The translations under genes and the position numbers were made by a program. A model generated the notes under the pieces. That model saw only the letters and a program-made list of their open reading frames with translations. It had not been told where the DNA came from and did not search any database. Shown piece by piece: positions 41,898 to 52,001 of a DNA stretch of 64,000 bases; within the stretch, counting starts at the first letter, position 1; the number at the start of each line of letters is the position of its first letter. This DNA comes from Prillingera fragicola (taxonomy: Eukaryota; Basidiomycota; Tremellomycetes; Trichosporonales; Trichosporonaceae), in NCBI GenBank assembly GCA_002335605.1, contig BEDY01000005.1, positions 1,116,001 through 1,180,000 on the forward strand. The letters are read 5' to 3'.

Positions 41898-44141
41898 TCA
41901 AAAGTCCTCGCCTACATCACCATCACCGCCGAGATTGAAGAAATCCCACGGCGCGGCCGCATCGAGGCCAAAGTGGTACAAGTCTGCGAACCCCGTGTCA
42001 TCACGCGCAAACGACGGCACTGGGGCAACCGGCGGCGCGGCGTCCACGCTCTCCAGCAAGTCTTCACCAGCAGGCAGCGGCAGGTCGGGCACGTCCGGCC
42101 CCAGCCCAACAATGTACGCAAACTGCGTCGCGACGTCGCACAGAATGCGATATGTGGGCGCTAGGCGCATCCTCCCCGCCCGGGCGAGCATGCCCGAGAC
42201 GAGCACGCGTGTATCCTCGTCCTCCTGGCTGCTCGACAGGGGGATGCCGAGATGATACAGCCCAACGACGAGGGTGGCGTGATGGGCGTAAAACATGTCG
42301 AGCCAGGTATGCGTCTCGAGCCTGCCGGTATCTGCCAGTGAGTGGAGGTGGGCGAGGACGCGGTGGGCGGCTGTGCGGGCTTGGTCTGCTAGTGGCTCGA
42401 GGGTGGGGAGGGGGAGGCTTTGAGGTGCCTGTGTGCGTGCGTGGGTTAGGGCCAGCAGGTAGGGGCGGCCGAGAGATGAGCGGTAGTGGGAGGCGTAGAT
42501 TGCTAACAATGTCGTCGCGCGGGTGTGCTTTGGTGTGGAAGGGTGGGTGGGTGAGAGGTGTGGGGGAAGGCTGGATGCCCAGGTGTCAAGGGCCGTCAGG
42601 AGGACTGTAGCTGTTGCGACAGAGGAGGCCATGCGGGCTGGAGAGTCGTAGTCCATCGACACCGAGGCGACGAAGCGCTTTACCTGAGCTGCAAGGTCGG
42701 TGAGCTTGCCTGCTGCTGCGAGGTATCCGGGCGGAAAGTCGGCGCCGTCCATTAGCGATTCGTCGGGAAGGGCGGCGGTCATGTCGATGAGCTCGGTGCA
42801 TGCCGGCCGGCCGAGGACGAATGATAGACTCTGCTCAAAGGTGCGGAGTGTCCACCACACGAGGCGGCGTTCGGTGCGTTCGACCGGCCCAAAGGCTGTA
42901 TTGAAACCTGCCCCGTCGGCATCGCGCATCATGCCCAGCGCAATTGCCATGCGGGCAGCTTGGCCGAGGAGCATCCAGGCCGCATTGCGCTCGCCTGCAT
43001 TGTGCTGGTATAGGCCCAGCAGCATGAGCGTTTGGACATTGGCCAATGTCGCGCCGAGCGCAAGCTGCACCAGGCCATCTCGCAAGACTACACCCAGGTA
43101 TCGTGCTTGCACTGACGTGAGCAGTGCACTGTCGGCGTCGCTCGTCACGCCCCCTTCGAGTGCTTGGGAACCAAGTACCAGAACCATGAGCAGCGCACAT
43201 GCCCAGCCAGCATCGCCCTCCCCATCCGGTGCCCGGGTGTGCACACCCTCGTAGCGGGCTTGGAAAGAGCCCCGGTGGAACACGGCATAGTTTGGGTGGA
43301 CGTGATCGAAGAAAGCAGTCACAAGCGCGTCGCATAACTGCCGCGGTGGCAGGATTGCACTCAGGTCATCTGAAGTGCGCAGGAGCGCCGAGCGCGGGGT
43401 TGGAATACTTGCTGGAGACCAGCCAGTGAAGAGAGTGTGATTCTGAACCGAGTCGGGCTCGGGAACAGGCGGCTCGTCGTCCTCGCCTGAAGCCGCTGTC
43501 ACGGCTGGATGGCCCGGGACGTGGGCAGCAAGGGAGCCGGCAGTGTTGTAGTTGACAAACTCGGCTGCGCGTAAGAATCGGCGCAAGCCAGGCTCGTCAA
43601 AGGCGCTCAGGTTGTCCATGCTACATTTTTGCACTAGAACGCGCACAGTGTTGGCAAACTGGAAAGAGCTTGCTGGACCGATGTAGAGGTGCCCACCTCG
43701 AGGGCCTGGCATGAGTCGGCCTTCCGGGATGGTGAGCGGAGGCGAGGCGCTGGGCTGTGCGAGGGCAGCGAGGGGGGAGCCAGTACTGTCTGCACCAAGA
43801 CTTTGCGCAATTGCAGCAACAGCTTCAGCGCTCTCAACATCCTTGTCTGGAAACAGATGCCGAACGAGCCCGTCCAACGCCTGATATCGCGCGTCGAGCT
43901 GCTCCTCTGTCGCATAGATGCGTTTCCTCCTAGGCAGTGTAGCTTCGCAGTCGACCTGCGCTTGAAGACAAGCAGCACACGGTTCCTCGTCACCTTGAAG
44001 ACGAATACAACGGGTCTTGCGTCGCTTACACCGGTCGCAACTCGTCTCGACGCGGCGGCGCTGGTCGTCTGGCACACGGCGTTTGAGCTTGCGCTGCTCA
44101 TCCACTGAGCTAGAGGCGGGTCGTTTGGGAGTGGGCGCCAT
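41898..44141 (-). CDS. Zn2Cys6 transcription factor (putative cluster regulator)
   Basis: Nuclear regulator, single exon, 747 aa. The zinc cluster is Cys35, 38, 45, 55, 58 and 65 (CX2CX6CX9CX2CX6C) preceded by basic residues, then a linker PRRKRIYATEEQLDARYQAL. The fungal_trans domain spans about 250-560, with LCDALVTAFFDHVHPNYAVFHRGSF and the RRLVWWTLRTFEQSLSFVLGRP signature. The C-terminus is acidic with hydrophobics (AAPWDFFNLGGDGDVGEDF), a plausible activation domain. It lies 447 bp downstream of the DapA-family aldolase on the same strand and next to a divergent transporter, so a local regulatory role is likely but unproven. It converges with the hydrolase, 109 bp apart. Confidence 0.92.
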   Translation of the reverse strand: MAPTPKRPASSSVDEQRKLKRRVPDDQRRRVETSCDRCKRRKTRCIRLQGDEEPCAACLQAQVDCEATLPRRKRIYATEEQLDARYQALDGLVRHLFPDKDVESAEAVAAIAQSLGADSTGSPLAALAQPSASPPLTIPEGRLMPGPRGGHLYIGPASSFQFANTVRVLVQKCSMDNLSAFDEPGLRRFLRAAEFVNYNTAGSLAAHVPGHPAVTAASGEDDEPPVPEPDSVQNHTLFTGWSPASIPTPRSALLRTSDDLSAILPPRQLCDALVTAFFDHVHPNYAVFHRGSFQARYEGVHTRAPDGEGDAGWACALLMVLVLGSQALEGGVTSDADSALLTSVQARYLGVVLRDGLVQLALGATLANVQTLMLLGLYQHNAGERNAAWMLLGQAARMAIALGMMRDADGAGFNTAFGPVERTERRLVWWTLRTFEQSLSFVLGRPACTELIDMTAALPDESLMDGADFPPGYLAAAGKLTDLAAQVKRFVASVSMDYDSPARMASSVATATVLLTALDTWASSLPPHLSPTHPSTPKHTRATTLLAIYASHYRSSLGRPYLLALTHARTQAPQSLPLPTLEPLADQARTAAHRVLAHLHSLADTGRLETHTWLDMFYAHHATLVVGLYHLGIPLSSSQEDEDTRVLVSGMLARAGRMRLAPTYRILCDVATQFAYIVGLGPDVPDLPLPAGEDLLESVDAAPPVAPVPSFARDDTGFADLYHFGLDAAAPWDFFNLGGDGDVGEDF

Positions 44142-44588
44142 TGCTGATCGTTAGAGCATGTCAGATAGAGTGCAATGTCTACCCCGCAAATGCTCTGGGG
44201 ACCCAGAAATGCTGTAGCGCAACTTGGCAGCAAGAGATGGACGAGTAGAGTGTTGCGTGGAGTGCCGAGACAATGTTTCGGATGCATGCTTCCGAAGCGA
44301 CGAATGTGACTGAACTGTGAGATCGCGACTGCCCACCTTCCAGGAGTCGTAACGAGCGTCGTGGTCAGTCCTGTGGACGACTTCTGATGCTGGTCATGCT
44401 GCTCTGCGAGAGTTGTAGAGATGTATTGCTCTGTAGAAGCAAATGGAGATGCACGGCGTGAGTGAGGATCATAAAACTTTATCTTGAAACCTTATCGCTG
44501 CTTTACGGAGTCACAAAAGCGAGCCACAATAATGAACCAGAAGACCTTGCATTTTCAACTATTTTCTACCATAGAACCCCTAAGTCAC
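44142..44588. other. Intergenic: promoter of the Zn2Cys6 gene
   Basis: 447 nt between two tandem minus-strand genes: promoter and leader of the regulator (right to left) plus the 3' region of the aldolase. No gene or clear motif seen. Confidence 0.45.
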
Positions 44589-45542
44589 CTAAGCCGCGCG
44601 CTTGAGCTGAGCCGACTTGACGGCAGCGAAGATCTCGTCCTCGGCGCCCTCCTCGAGAGGAAGGAGCGGCGAGCGGACAGTGGCGTGCTCAAGAATGCCA
44701 CGGGCAACCAAGACGTGCTTGAGAGCAACAGTGCCCTCCATGTGTGAGCCGCGGTGGTAGACAGCCTTGGTAACGGGAAGAAGACGGTCGTGAATCTCAC
44801 GAGCGCGCTTGTAGTCCTTGGCCTTGCCCGCCTCAATGAGCTCGATGAGGGGCTCGGGAGCGATGCAGCCGTAGCCGACGAGGAAGCCATCGACGTCGAA
44901 AGCCGTGTGGAGGAGGTACTCGTCGTGGCAAGTGAGGATCTGGAGGTTGGGCCTCTCGCGGCGGATGATGGGAATCTCAGTGTCCCAGCGGCGCATGTTG
45001 CGGACGCCGTTCTTCATGGCGAACACGCCGGGCTGGGCAGCCAGGTCGAGCATGGTCTGGAGCGAGTAGGTGGCCTTGGTGACGTCGGGGTACTGGAAGA
45101 GAATGAGGGGGAGGCCCGACATCTCCCAGACAGTCTTGTAGCGGTCCTGGGGAGCTCCGGGCTGGTAGCCAAAGCGGAGCCAGCCGTGCGAGGGGTAGAG
45201 GAGACCGGCAGAGGCACCAGCCTCAACAGCGCGCTTGGCCTCGGCACCAGCGACCATGGAGCCCTCGCCAGTGATACCGGCAATGATGGGGATGCGGTTG
45301 TCGACCGACTTGACAAAGGCGCGGATCACGTCGGCCTGCTCGTCAGGCGTGAGGAAGGTACCCTCGCCAGCGTGGCCAAGGACGACGAGACCGGTCACGC
45401 CCGGGATCGAGCCGAGCCACGAGCCAATGCGCTGAATAGCCTCGTAGTCGACAGCACCCTCGGGGGTGAAGGGGGTGACTGGGGCCGGGGTGAGACCGCG
45501 GAGGTTGATGTTGATGGAAGCGGGGGCGGATCCGGAAGGCAT
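44589..45542 (-). CDS. DapA-family (DHDPS/KDG-type) aldolase
   Basis: Class I aldolase or lyase acting on a 2-keto-3-deoxy sugar acid or similar substrate, with pyruvate as usual product. One exon, 317 aa, TIM barrel. GLVVLGHAGEGTFL (51-64) corresponds to the GTTGE pyruvate-binding motif, Tyr151 in LFQYPDV to the catalytic Tyr of this family, and Lys177 in VFAMKNGV to the Schiff-base Lys. Fungal members of this family include the galacturonate-pathway 3-deoxy-hexulosonate aldolase and 4-hydroxy-2-oxoglutarate aldolases; lysine synthesis is unlikely because fungi use the aminoadipate route. It is flanked by a Zn2Cys6 regulator and, divergently, an MFS anion transporter. The codon bias is strong (few rare codons), suggesting high induced expression. 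Confidence 0.9.
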   Translation of the reverse strand: MPSGSAPASININLRGLTPAPVTPFTPEGAVDYEAIQRIGSWLGSIPGVTGLVVLGHAGEGTFLTPDEQADVIRAFVKSVDNRIPIIAGITGEGSMVAGAEAKRAVEAGASAGLLYPSHGWLRFGYQPGAPQDRYKTVWEMSGLPLILFQYPDVTKATYSLQTMLDLAAQPGVFAMKNGVRNMRRWDTEIPIIRRERPNLQILTCHDEYLLHTAFDVDGFLVGYGCIAPEPLIELIEAGKAKDYKRAREIHDRLLPVTKAVYHRGSHMEGTVALKHVLVARGILEHATVRSPLLPLEEGAEDEIFAAVKSAQLKRAA

Positions 45543-45981
45543 TGTGGCAGTTGTTGTGGTTGTTGGTTTGGTTTGGATTGTTGGGAGTGTTGGGAGCGTT
45601 GAAGGAAACTTGTTGCTTGAGTTGATGAGATGACATTGCTGTTGTACTGTGTTGTTATATATGCACAGATGATAGTCAAGATAGTGGATAAGAGTCGACA
45701 AGATGGACATCTCTTCATCCATGTCTGGGGATCTCCGCGGCACCATGCTTCCACGGGTGCATGCACCCGAAGAGCCGGCACCTTGCGCCGACGGCTACAT
45801 GACTCCGAGGATCGAAGGCGACCTTTGCTCTCTTCCCCACTCCATCTTGGGGGCCCACCATGCTCGTGCTGTTCTCCATACCACAATTCAAGCACATCTG
45901 GAGATCATGGTATCATGGTATAAGATGAGGCTGAGGCTGAGTGATAGGCCAATATCGCCAACACCTTCCTCGGCATCCACA
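45543..45981. promoter_or_regulatory. Divergent promoter aldolase / MFS transporter
   Basis: 439 bp between divergent starts. A TATA-like ATATATG word lies at about 45658-45664 on the aldolase side, and short TTGTTGTTGG-type repeats form the aldolase leader (45545-45600). Shared control of uptake and catabolism is the natural reading. Confidence 0.55.
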
Positions 45982-47494
45982 ATGACTCCTCTCCCCCGCT
46001 CCACATCTTTTGACGACCCAAAGCGCGCCGACCAGTTTATCGAGACTGCCGACGTCAAGCATGAGCTCGACATGAGTGAAGAGCCGCACGCTGCGGACCG
46101 CTTTGGCACTGAGACCCACCGCTCAGCCGAAGAAGTGGCACTTGTGCGCAAGCTCGACTTTCGGATCATGCCGATGCTTTTTGCCATGTACTACATGAAC
46201 TGTAAGCTCCCATGGCTTGTGTAAAACTGACAGTATAGACCTGGACCGTGCCGCTATTGCTCAAGCCCGTCTCAACGGTCTCGAGAAGCATCTTGGCCTC
46301 AAGGGAAGCCAGTACAACGTGTGCATTTCGATTCTCTTCGTCGGTTACACGGTCGCGCAGCTCCCCTCCAACATGCTCATGTCATCCAAGAAGGTCCGCC
46401 CTTCGCTCTGGATGTGCGGCTGGATGATGGCCTGGGCAGTCGTGTCGGCGTGCACTGCTACCGCAAAGAACTATCACGGCATGCTCGCCTGCCGAATTGT
46501 CCTCGGCCTTGTTGAGGCCCCGTTCTACCCTGGCGCAATCTACTTGTTGTCCTTGTTCTACACGCGTCGTGAGATTGCCACCCGCATTGGGTTGCTATAC
46601 TCCGCCAACATTGTTGCCATCGCCACTTCAGGTCTCATCGCCGCGGCCACCTTTGCCACCCTCTCCGGCAAACACGGCTTGCATGGATGGCAGTACCTGT
46701 TCATCATCGAAGGCAGTGTCACCTTTGTCGTCGCCTTTGTTGGCCTCTTCCTCTTGCCCGACCATCCCGCGACCACCTGGTGGTTGAGCGCCGAGGAGCG
46801 CATTCTCGCTCAAGCCCGCATGGACCGTGACACTGTCGGCCTGCAAGAGTCGCGCGGCGCAATCGACGGCCTCAAGCAGGCCGTTTCAGACGGCAAGATG
46901 TGGCTTCTCTGTCTCATGCAGACCCTCCACTTGTGCAGTTGCGGCTTCAACTCGTTCTTCCCCACCGTCGTGGGTGCACTTGGCTTCAACTCGACCATCA
47001 CCCTCGTCCTCTGCTGCCCGCCCTACCTCACCGCCGGCGCCGTTGCCATTGCTCTGGGCTACTCGTCGGGCAAGTTCAACGAACGCACAATTCACATTTC
47101 AGCCGCTATGCTCCTCGCCATTGCCGGGTTTGCAATCAGTACCGTAACTCTCAACGTTGCCGCGCGATACACGTCCACCTTCATGTTTACATGGGGCGCA
47201 TATGCCGCCAACTCGATCATCCTGGGCTGGGTCAGCGCAACCTGTGGACAGACGCAGGAGAAGAAGGCGGCATCGCTGGCTATTGTCAACATGTTTGCCA
47301 ACGCGAGTTTCATCTACACCCCCTTCCTTTACCCGGCGAGCGATGGGCCTAAGTATGCAACGGCCAATACGGCCAACGCGTGCTTTGCGGCCGGCACGCT
47401 GATTTGTGCGTGGGCATTGCGGGCCTGGTTGCAGGCTACCAACAGGAAGATGAGGCGCGAGGATCCAGAGACGTCGTTGTTGTTCGCCTACTAG
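45982..47494 (+). CDS. MFS transporter, anion:cation symporter (Dal5/Tna1-like)
   Basis: Proton-coupled plasma-membrane importer of an organic anion. Exons 45982-46201 and 46239-47494; 491 aa with about 12 membrane segments. After a 65-residue acidic N-tail, RKLDFRIMPMLFAMYYMNYLDRAAIAQARLNGL is the typical first-helix signature of allantoate/nicotinate/vitamin permeases; YNVCISILFVGYTVAQLPSNM, CRIVLGLVEAPFYPGAIYLLSLFYTRREIATRIG and GWQYLFIIEGSVTFVV follow. The start at 45982 has A at -3; an in-frame ATG at 45907 would add 25 residues. It is divergent from the DapA-type aldolase, pointing to import of the aldolase pathway's sugar acid. Substrate cannot be read from sequence; this family also carries nicotinate, allantoate and pantothenate. 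Confidence 0.92.
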
Positions 47495-47686
47495 GCAAGA
47501 GTTGTATGGGAAAGAGTCAAATGGAAAGCAGTCAAATGGGAAACAGTCAAGGGAATGGATCAGGAAAAGGTCCATAGATAAATGCATTCGTCTATGCTCA
47601 TCTAACGCTTCACATCTGGCTACATGTATGTAATGCTAAACAAAGAATGGCGCACTCTTGAGATAAAAACATTCGCCGCTTCTTTC

Positions 47687-49009
47687 TCACACTCGGGCGG
47701 CATACTTGGGACAATTGTTCGTGCCGTGCCCGGCCTTGCGACACCGGAAACACAGCCCGTTAGCCCGGCAATAAGCCCTCAGCGCAGGTGTGAGCTTGCC
47801 ATACAGCCCTGGAGGCGGCTGGGGCATTTCGACCCACTGCGCGCCGCCGTCGTCGTCAGTGCTCGGTGAATGGGGCGGCCATATCTCGTGCTGCTCGTGT
47901 TCGAGTGCCAGGTCCGCCCCGCCGCCAGGGTCACGTTCGCCCTGCGGCCACGGGGGGGTGTCGGCTGCCTTTAGAGCGGCGGCACGCCAAGGTTGCGAGG
48001 TCGATGCAGGCTGCCCGGTGCTTGGGGGTGGTACAAGCGGTGCGGTGGGTGGAGCTGGGGGTGGGTCATTGCGTTCCGTGGTCGGGACTGGGGGATGCCA
48101 CCCCTCTTCTGGCCACGGGCGCACAATATGAGATGGTGGGCCCCATGCGTTAAGATTGCTTTCGAGTTCGCGCGCAGCCGCGTAGACGTCCTCGAGGCTG
48201 GCGGAATCGTTGATAGCGAGGTCGTTTGAGATGTAATCGGGCAAACCGTCGACAAACTTGTCCCGCGCGACGGTGCCGTCACCTACTCCCAGGACGTGGC
48301 GCGTGAGCTCAAATCGGGCATAGTAGTCTTGTACCCCGTCGCCGAAATGGATGCCGCGCTCCCAAAGATCCTCGTGGCGGAGGGCCTCGCGCTCGTCAGC
48401 CCAGCGCGCCACAAAGTCGGCACGGCACGCCTCCCAGCTCCCCTTCCACTCGTCCGTCGTCTGCGCGCGAATGTGAAACCACGCAGCGGCGCTACCGCGC
48501 AGCAACGACAGCAAGAGCGCAATACGCCTCTCCTCATCCGAGTACGATGCCGGATGCGTCAGGAGAAATCCGTCCAGGGCACGCAGAAAGTTGCCTGTTT
48601 CCGTCTTATCTCCACTGTACTCGTCCGGCCAGGACCACACCGGCGAGTCAGTGGGCGCTGGTTCTGGCGGGGCTGGCTGTGCAGCTTTCAGCAATGACAA
48701 GAGTCGCGGGCGGTCGAGCTGGACAGGCCGGTCAGCTTCATCGGAGCTGTGGGGTGACGGATGGGGCATATGCTGGGCGTTGGGAGTGTGCTGGGGAGCC
48801 GCAGCGGCGGTGAAGGCGTATGAAATTCTGTCTGTGGCAAAGACAGCAAAGTCTGCTGGGCGGTCGTTTGGGCCCCGAGAGGTGAAGTCGGCTTTCAAAA
48901 GGTTGAGCATCGAGGACGCGAGGACCGCCAGTGGAAGGTCGGTGTCTATAAGGCCGTGGTGTTGGGACGACGGCGTGGGGTGGCGATGCGGGGTCTTCCA
49001 GGCCGACAT
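47687..49009 (-). CDS. Lone retrotransposon-type Gag protein with CCHC knuckle
   Basis: One exon, 440 aa. Residues about 150-300 look like a Ty3/gypsy-type retrotransposon Gag domain: DEYSGDKTETGNFLRALDGF, SDEERRIALLLSLLRGSAAAWF, WEACRADFVARWAD and FGDGVQDYYARFELTRHVL. The C-terminus has a Pro-rich linker and one zinc knuckle, Cys420-x2-Cys423-x4-His428-x4-Cys433. No protease, reverse transcriptase, integrase or LTR is visible: the MFS gene ends 192 bp on one side and the lactonase 248 bp on the other. The frame is fully open. It is either a remnant of an element or a domesticated gag gene. The ATG at 49009 (MSAWKTPHRH) is the first true ATG in frame. Confidence 0.8.
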   Translation of the reverse strand: MSAWKTPHRHPTPSSQHHGLIDTDLPLAVLASSMLNLLKADFTSRGPNDRPADFAVFATDRISYAFTAAAAPQHTPNAQHMPHPSPHSSDEADRPVQLDRPRLLSLLKAAQPAPPEPAPTDSPVWSWPDEYSGDKTETGNFLRALDGFLLTHPASYSDEERRIALLLSLLRGSAAAWFHIRAQTTDEWKGSWEACRADFVARWADEREALRHEDLWERGIHFGDGVQDYYARFELTRHVLGVGDGTVARDKFVDGLPDYISNDLAINDSASLEDVYAAARELESNLNAWGPPSHIVRPWPEEGWHPPVPTTERNDPPPAPPTAPLVPPPSTGQPASTSQPWRAAALKAADTPPWPQGERDPGGGADLALEHEQHEIWPPHSPSTDDDGGAQWVEMPQPPPGLYGKLTPALRAYCRANGLCFRCRKAGHGTNNCPKYAARV

Positions 49010-49257
49010 GATGTGTAGGCTGTCTGACTGTACATGAGAGAGAGGTGAGTGATGAGGGCGCGTATAGAGCTGTGGGGTATGGGGTTGGATGTGAGTTGTC
49101 GAGGTGGAGGTGGTCCATGTGGGATCAAGTGGCGGCAATCACCGCAACGCGTGGTACCATCTCGGCGTCTTCCTGGCCGACAGCCGTGGTCATTTCTGTC
49201 AAGCCGCATGCAGATATGCAGAACGCAAACACTGTACAATACCTCTATACCCTCTAC

Positions 49258-50469
49258 CTATCCTCCAAAGCGGTGGCGGACACGTCCCTTCCACCCAGCA
49301 CCAAGCACAGCACCGAGCTCGCTACCAGCTCCACAGTCAATGCTGAACACGTGCCCACTCAGAGGCCAGTCCTCTTGCTTGCTTCCGTCACCGGCGAGCT
49401 CTGCAGATGCGGTGGCAATGTAAAGGGTGGTCAAGTCCTTGCCGCCAAAGCAGGGGATAGTCGGGCTGCGCGCTCCCGGCGTGCGAATGGAAGCCAACAA
49501 CGTGCCTTCGGGCGAGTATATGACGACGCGGTTGTCGCCCCAGCGAGCGATCCAAATGTTGCCCACACCATCGACGACAAGACCGTCAAAGAGGCCATTG
49601 CCAGTGGGATTGTCCAGACCGGCAGGGGCGGTGAGAAAGACCTGGCGGTTGGAGATATCGCCAGTCGCAAGATCATAGTCAAACTTGCCAACAGTGCGCG
49701 TGTCCGAGTCAATGTAGTCTGGCGTCAGCGCATCCCAGCCTGTGCAGACGTACACATGATCTTGTTGTCGGGCGACCAGTCGATACCGTTCGACGTGCCA
49801 ATGTCATCGAGGAGCTTGGTCGTCGAGCCGTCCACATCGACGCTGGCAGTCAGCCACATTCATTTCTGCCGAAAACTCACCGAAACAGCTCGCCGCGGTT
49901 CTTGCCGTCCCTTGCCTCTGGGAGAGTCATGCTTCCCACGATAAACCTGCCCTTGGCGTCACAGGCGCCGTCGTTGAAGCGCACAAACTTCTGCTGGACC
50001 GCGTCGGCGGCCAGGGGGGCCGCGAGGGTCGCACTGCTCTTGGCCGGGACGGCCTCAACAGGTCCGCTCGCCTCAACAGTAGGCGCTGGAGGATTGACGA
50101 GCACAATCTTGCTCTCAATCGACGCCACGAGCTACGCATTAGCTTGTTGTCTACCAGAATCACTCACCCCCTCGCCGTGCACGCGCGGAGCGAGGGCAGT
50201 CACGTAGCTGCTCTCGGGGTAGCTCTGGGCTGCGTAGCGCTTTGTCGATGGGTCATACCTGTGTTTATCAGGACTAGCCTTCAGTGGGTAGCTTACGTGT
50301 GGATCTCGGCACGGTCAATGTCGACCCAGTGCAGCAACTCTGTGCGGTCGTCCCAGAGGATACCTGGCAATCAGCGCGTGAAGCTGCGAGGGAACTCACC
50401 TTCACCGAGACGGTTGCCGCTCTCGATAGCGACAGCGGCGTCAAACACGGGCGTGGCAGTGACCGTCAT
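49258..50469 (-). CDS. SMP-30/gluconolactonase-type lactonase
   Basis: Six-bladed propeller hydrolysing sugar lactones such as glucono- or xylonolactone with a divalent metal. Exons: 50469-50400, 50363-50297, 50258-50168, 50131-49881, 49842-49754, 49718-49258; 342 aa. NRLGEGILWDDRTELLHWVDI includes the first metal ligand (Glu23). [47 protein letters not shown] (split by a 35-nt intron) and GLFDGLVVDGVGNIWIARWG carry the later Asn and Asp ligands. The spliced MYYIDSDTR matches the family exactly, confirming that the 35-nt intron is real. Ala-rich extra loop at about 115-135. It lies at the edge of the transporter-aldolase group, separated by the gag ORF, and could provide the lactone-opening step of the same pathway. 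Confidence 0.93.
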
Positions 50470-51058
50470 TCTATGTTATGCTAGTGAGTTGTAGTGAATG
50501 AGGAGAAGACAGATGTTGCCGAGGAAGACATGGCCTTGAGCCAGAGGCCAGAGGGCTGACAGCTCCGATATATCGGTGGTTGCTCGGAGCTCTGCGGTCC
50601 GACTGCACGGCGCGCACAGTGGGTCCGCTGTGTAGGCGATTTCTATCCTCGAGACAATACTTGCTGTGGGGTACTACACTATTCAACTGAAGATACAAAA
50701 ACTGTTGACTGTTGATAGTTGATAATGCGGGTTAGATCCAAGAGACCCGAAGATGTGCTTGCACCACTGGCGCTGTTGGTGGTTGTCCCGAATACTGCCT
50801 GTGGCGGTCAGATTCGTCGCAAGCTGTCTTTTCTATGTGGGGAGGCAGCTTGGCAAGTAGCGTACCTATACCTCCAAACGTTCAAGCACATGCATGACAT
50901 CGAGGAAGACGGCGCGTCTAGAGCATTAAACCACTCTGCCATACTTGTCGTTATGCGATCCTCCCCTTTTGTCTTCTCCTTTGTTGACAAGTAGTCCCCC
51001 ATCGACAACCACCAATATCACAACACCAGGCCGAGCCAACCAGTCTCTGGAGCCCGCA
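50470..51058. other. Divergent intergenic, lactonase / APC10
   Basis: 589 nt with both promoters. A short A+T-rich direct repeat TTGACTGTTGATAGTTGATA lies at about 50703-50722. No gene is supported. Confidence 0.45.
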
Positions 51059-52001
51059 ATGAGCTCACCAGCAGCAATGTCCGAAGACGGCAGTGAAGTG
51101 CCCGACAACAACTACTTGCGCATGAGGCAGCTCGAGAGTGCGCCTGATCTCGGGCGACTCGCGCACTGGTCCGTCTCGAGCCACAAGTATGGGTTTGGAG
51201 TGGACAATCTGAGAGATGGGAATGAGAATACATTCTGGCAGTGAGCATTACCGGGACTTCTGGGAGTGTCGAGAGCGCATGTCTGCTCGCGATCCCATTG
51301 CTGAGGAGAGCTGACGGCCAGGTCGGAGGGTCCTCAGCCTCACGCCATCGACCTATCCTTCCCCAAGCGCGTCTTCATCTCTGTGCGTCGACCTCAAGCT
51401 AGCTTTCAGTACGATCCACAAGCTGTGCTAATGATGATCGTCAGTCAATCGCCCTCCTCACGAGCCACCCACGCGACGACAGCTACACGCCGAGCCGCAT
51501 CTCCATCCGCGCCGGTACCGGCGTGCACGACCTGCAAGAGGTGGGTCTCAGCTCCACCCACTGAGTGGTCCCTTCTGTCAACTCTAGTCCCCACTGCGAA
51601 GAGGCACTGACAGCACAGGTCCGGCACGAGGAATTCTCCAAACCAGACGGCTGGATCGTCATCCCCCTCCGCCCAACCGAGGCCGCAGACGGCACCGAGG
51701 CCGACGGCCCTCCCATCCCGGCACACCACCTGCGGATCGTCATTGTTGCCAACCACCTGAACGGCAAGGACACGCATGTGCGTGGTGTGAGGGTGTTTGG
51801 GCCCCCAGAGTGAGTGTACGAGTGTAGCGAGCTACACTGCTCGCATTGGAGGGACGGCAGCGCTGACGGCTCAGGACACCAGCACCAGCAGCACCAGAAG
51901 ACGAAGGCCTACCGTCCGGCCGCGCGCTCCTCGAACTAGGCCACGACGGGATGAGCGGCTTCACCAGCAGCTTGTTCCAGAGGCACCAGCATGTGCGCTA
52001 G
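51059..52001 (+). CDS. APC10: Anaphase-promoting complex subunit 10 (Doc1)
   Basis: Co-receptor for degrons in the APC/C ubiquitin ligase, acting with Cdc20/Cdh1. Exons: 51059-51240, 51322-51382, 51445-51540, 51619-51809, 51875-52001; 218 aa. The DOC domain (about 28-205) contains LGRLAHWSVSSHKYGFGVDNLRDGNENTFWQSEG, then SFPKRVFIS, SYTPSRISIRAGTGVHDLQEV, GWIVIPL and ANHLNGKDTHVRGVRVFGP, in the order seen in other APC10 proteins. The last exon reads GHDGMSGFTSSLFQRHQHVR, ending in Val-Arg; the family's C-terminal Ile-Arg tail docks on Cdc27/APC3, so the conservative change is notable. It is preceded by a short acidic linker. Identity is secure. Confidence 0.94.

Noticed and set aside
47495..49257. 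Complete LTR retrotransposon around the gag ORF
   Set aside because: No reverse transcriptase, integrase, LTR pair or target duplication fits between the flanking genes.
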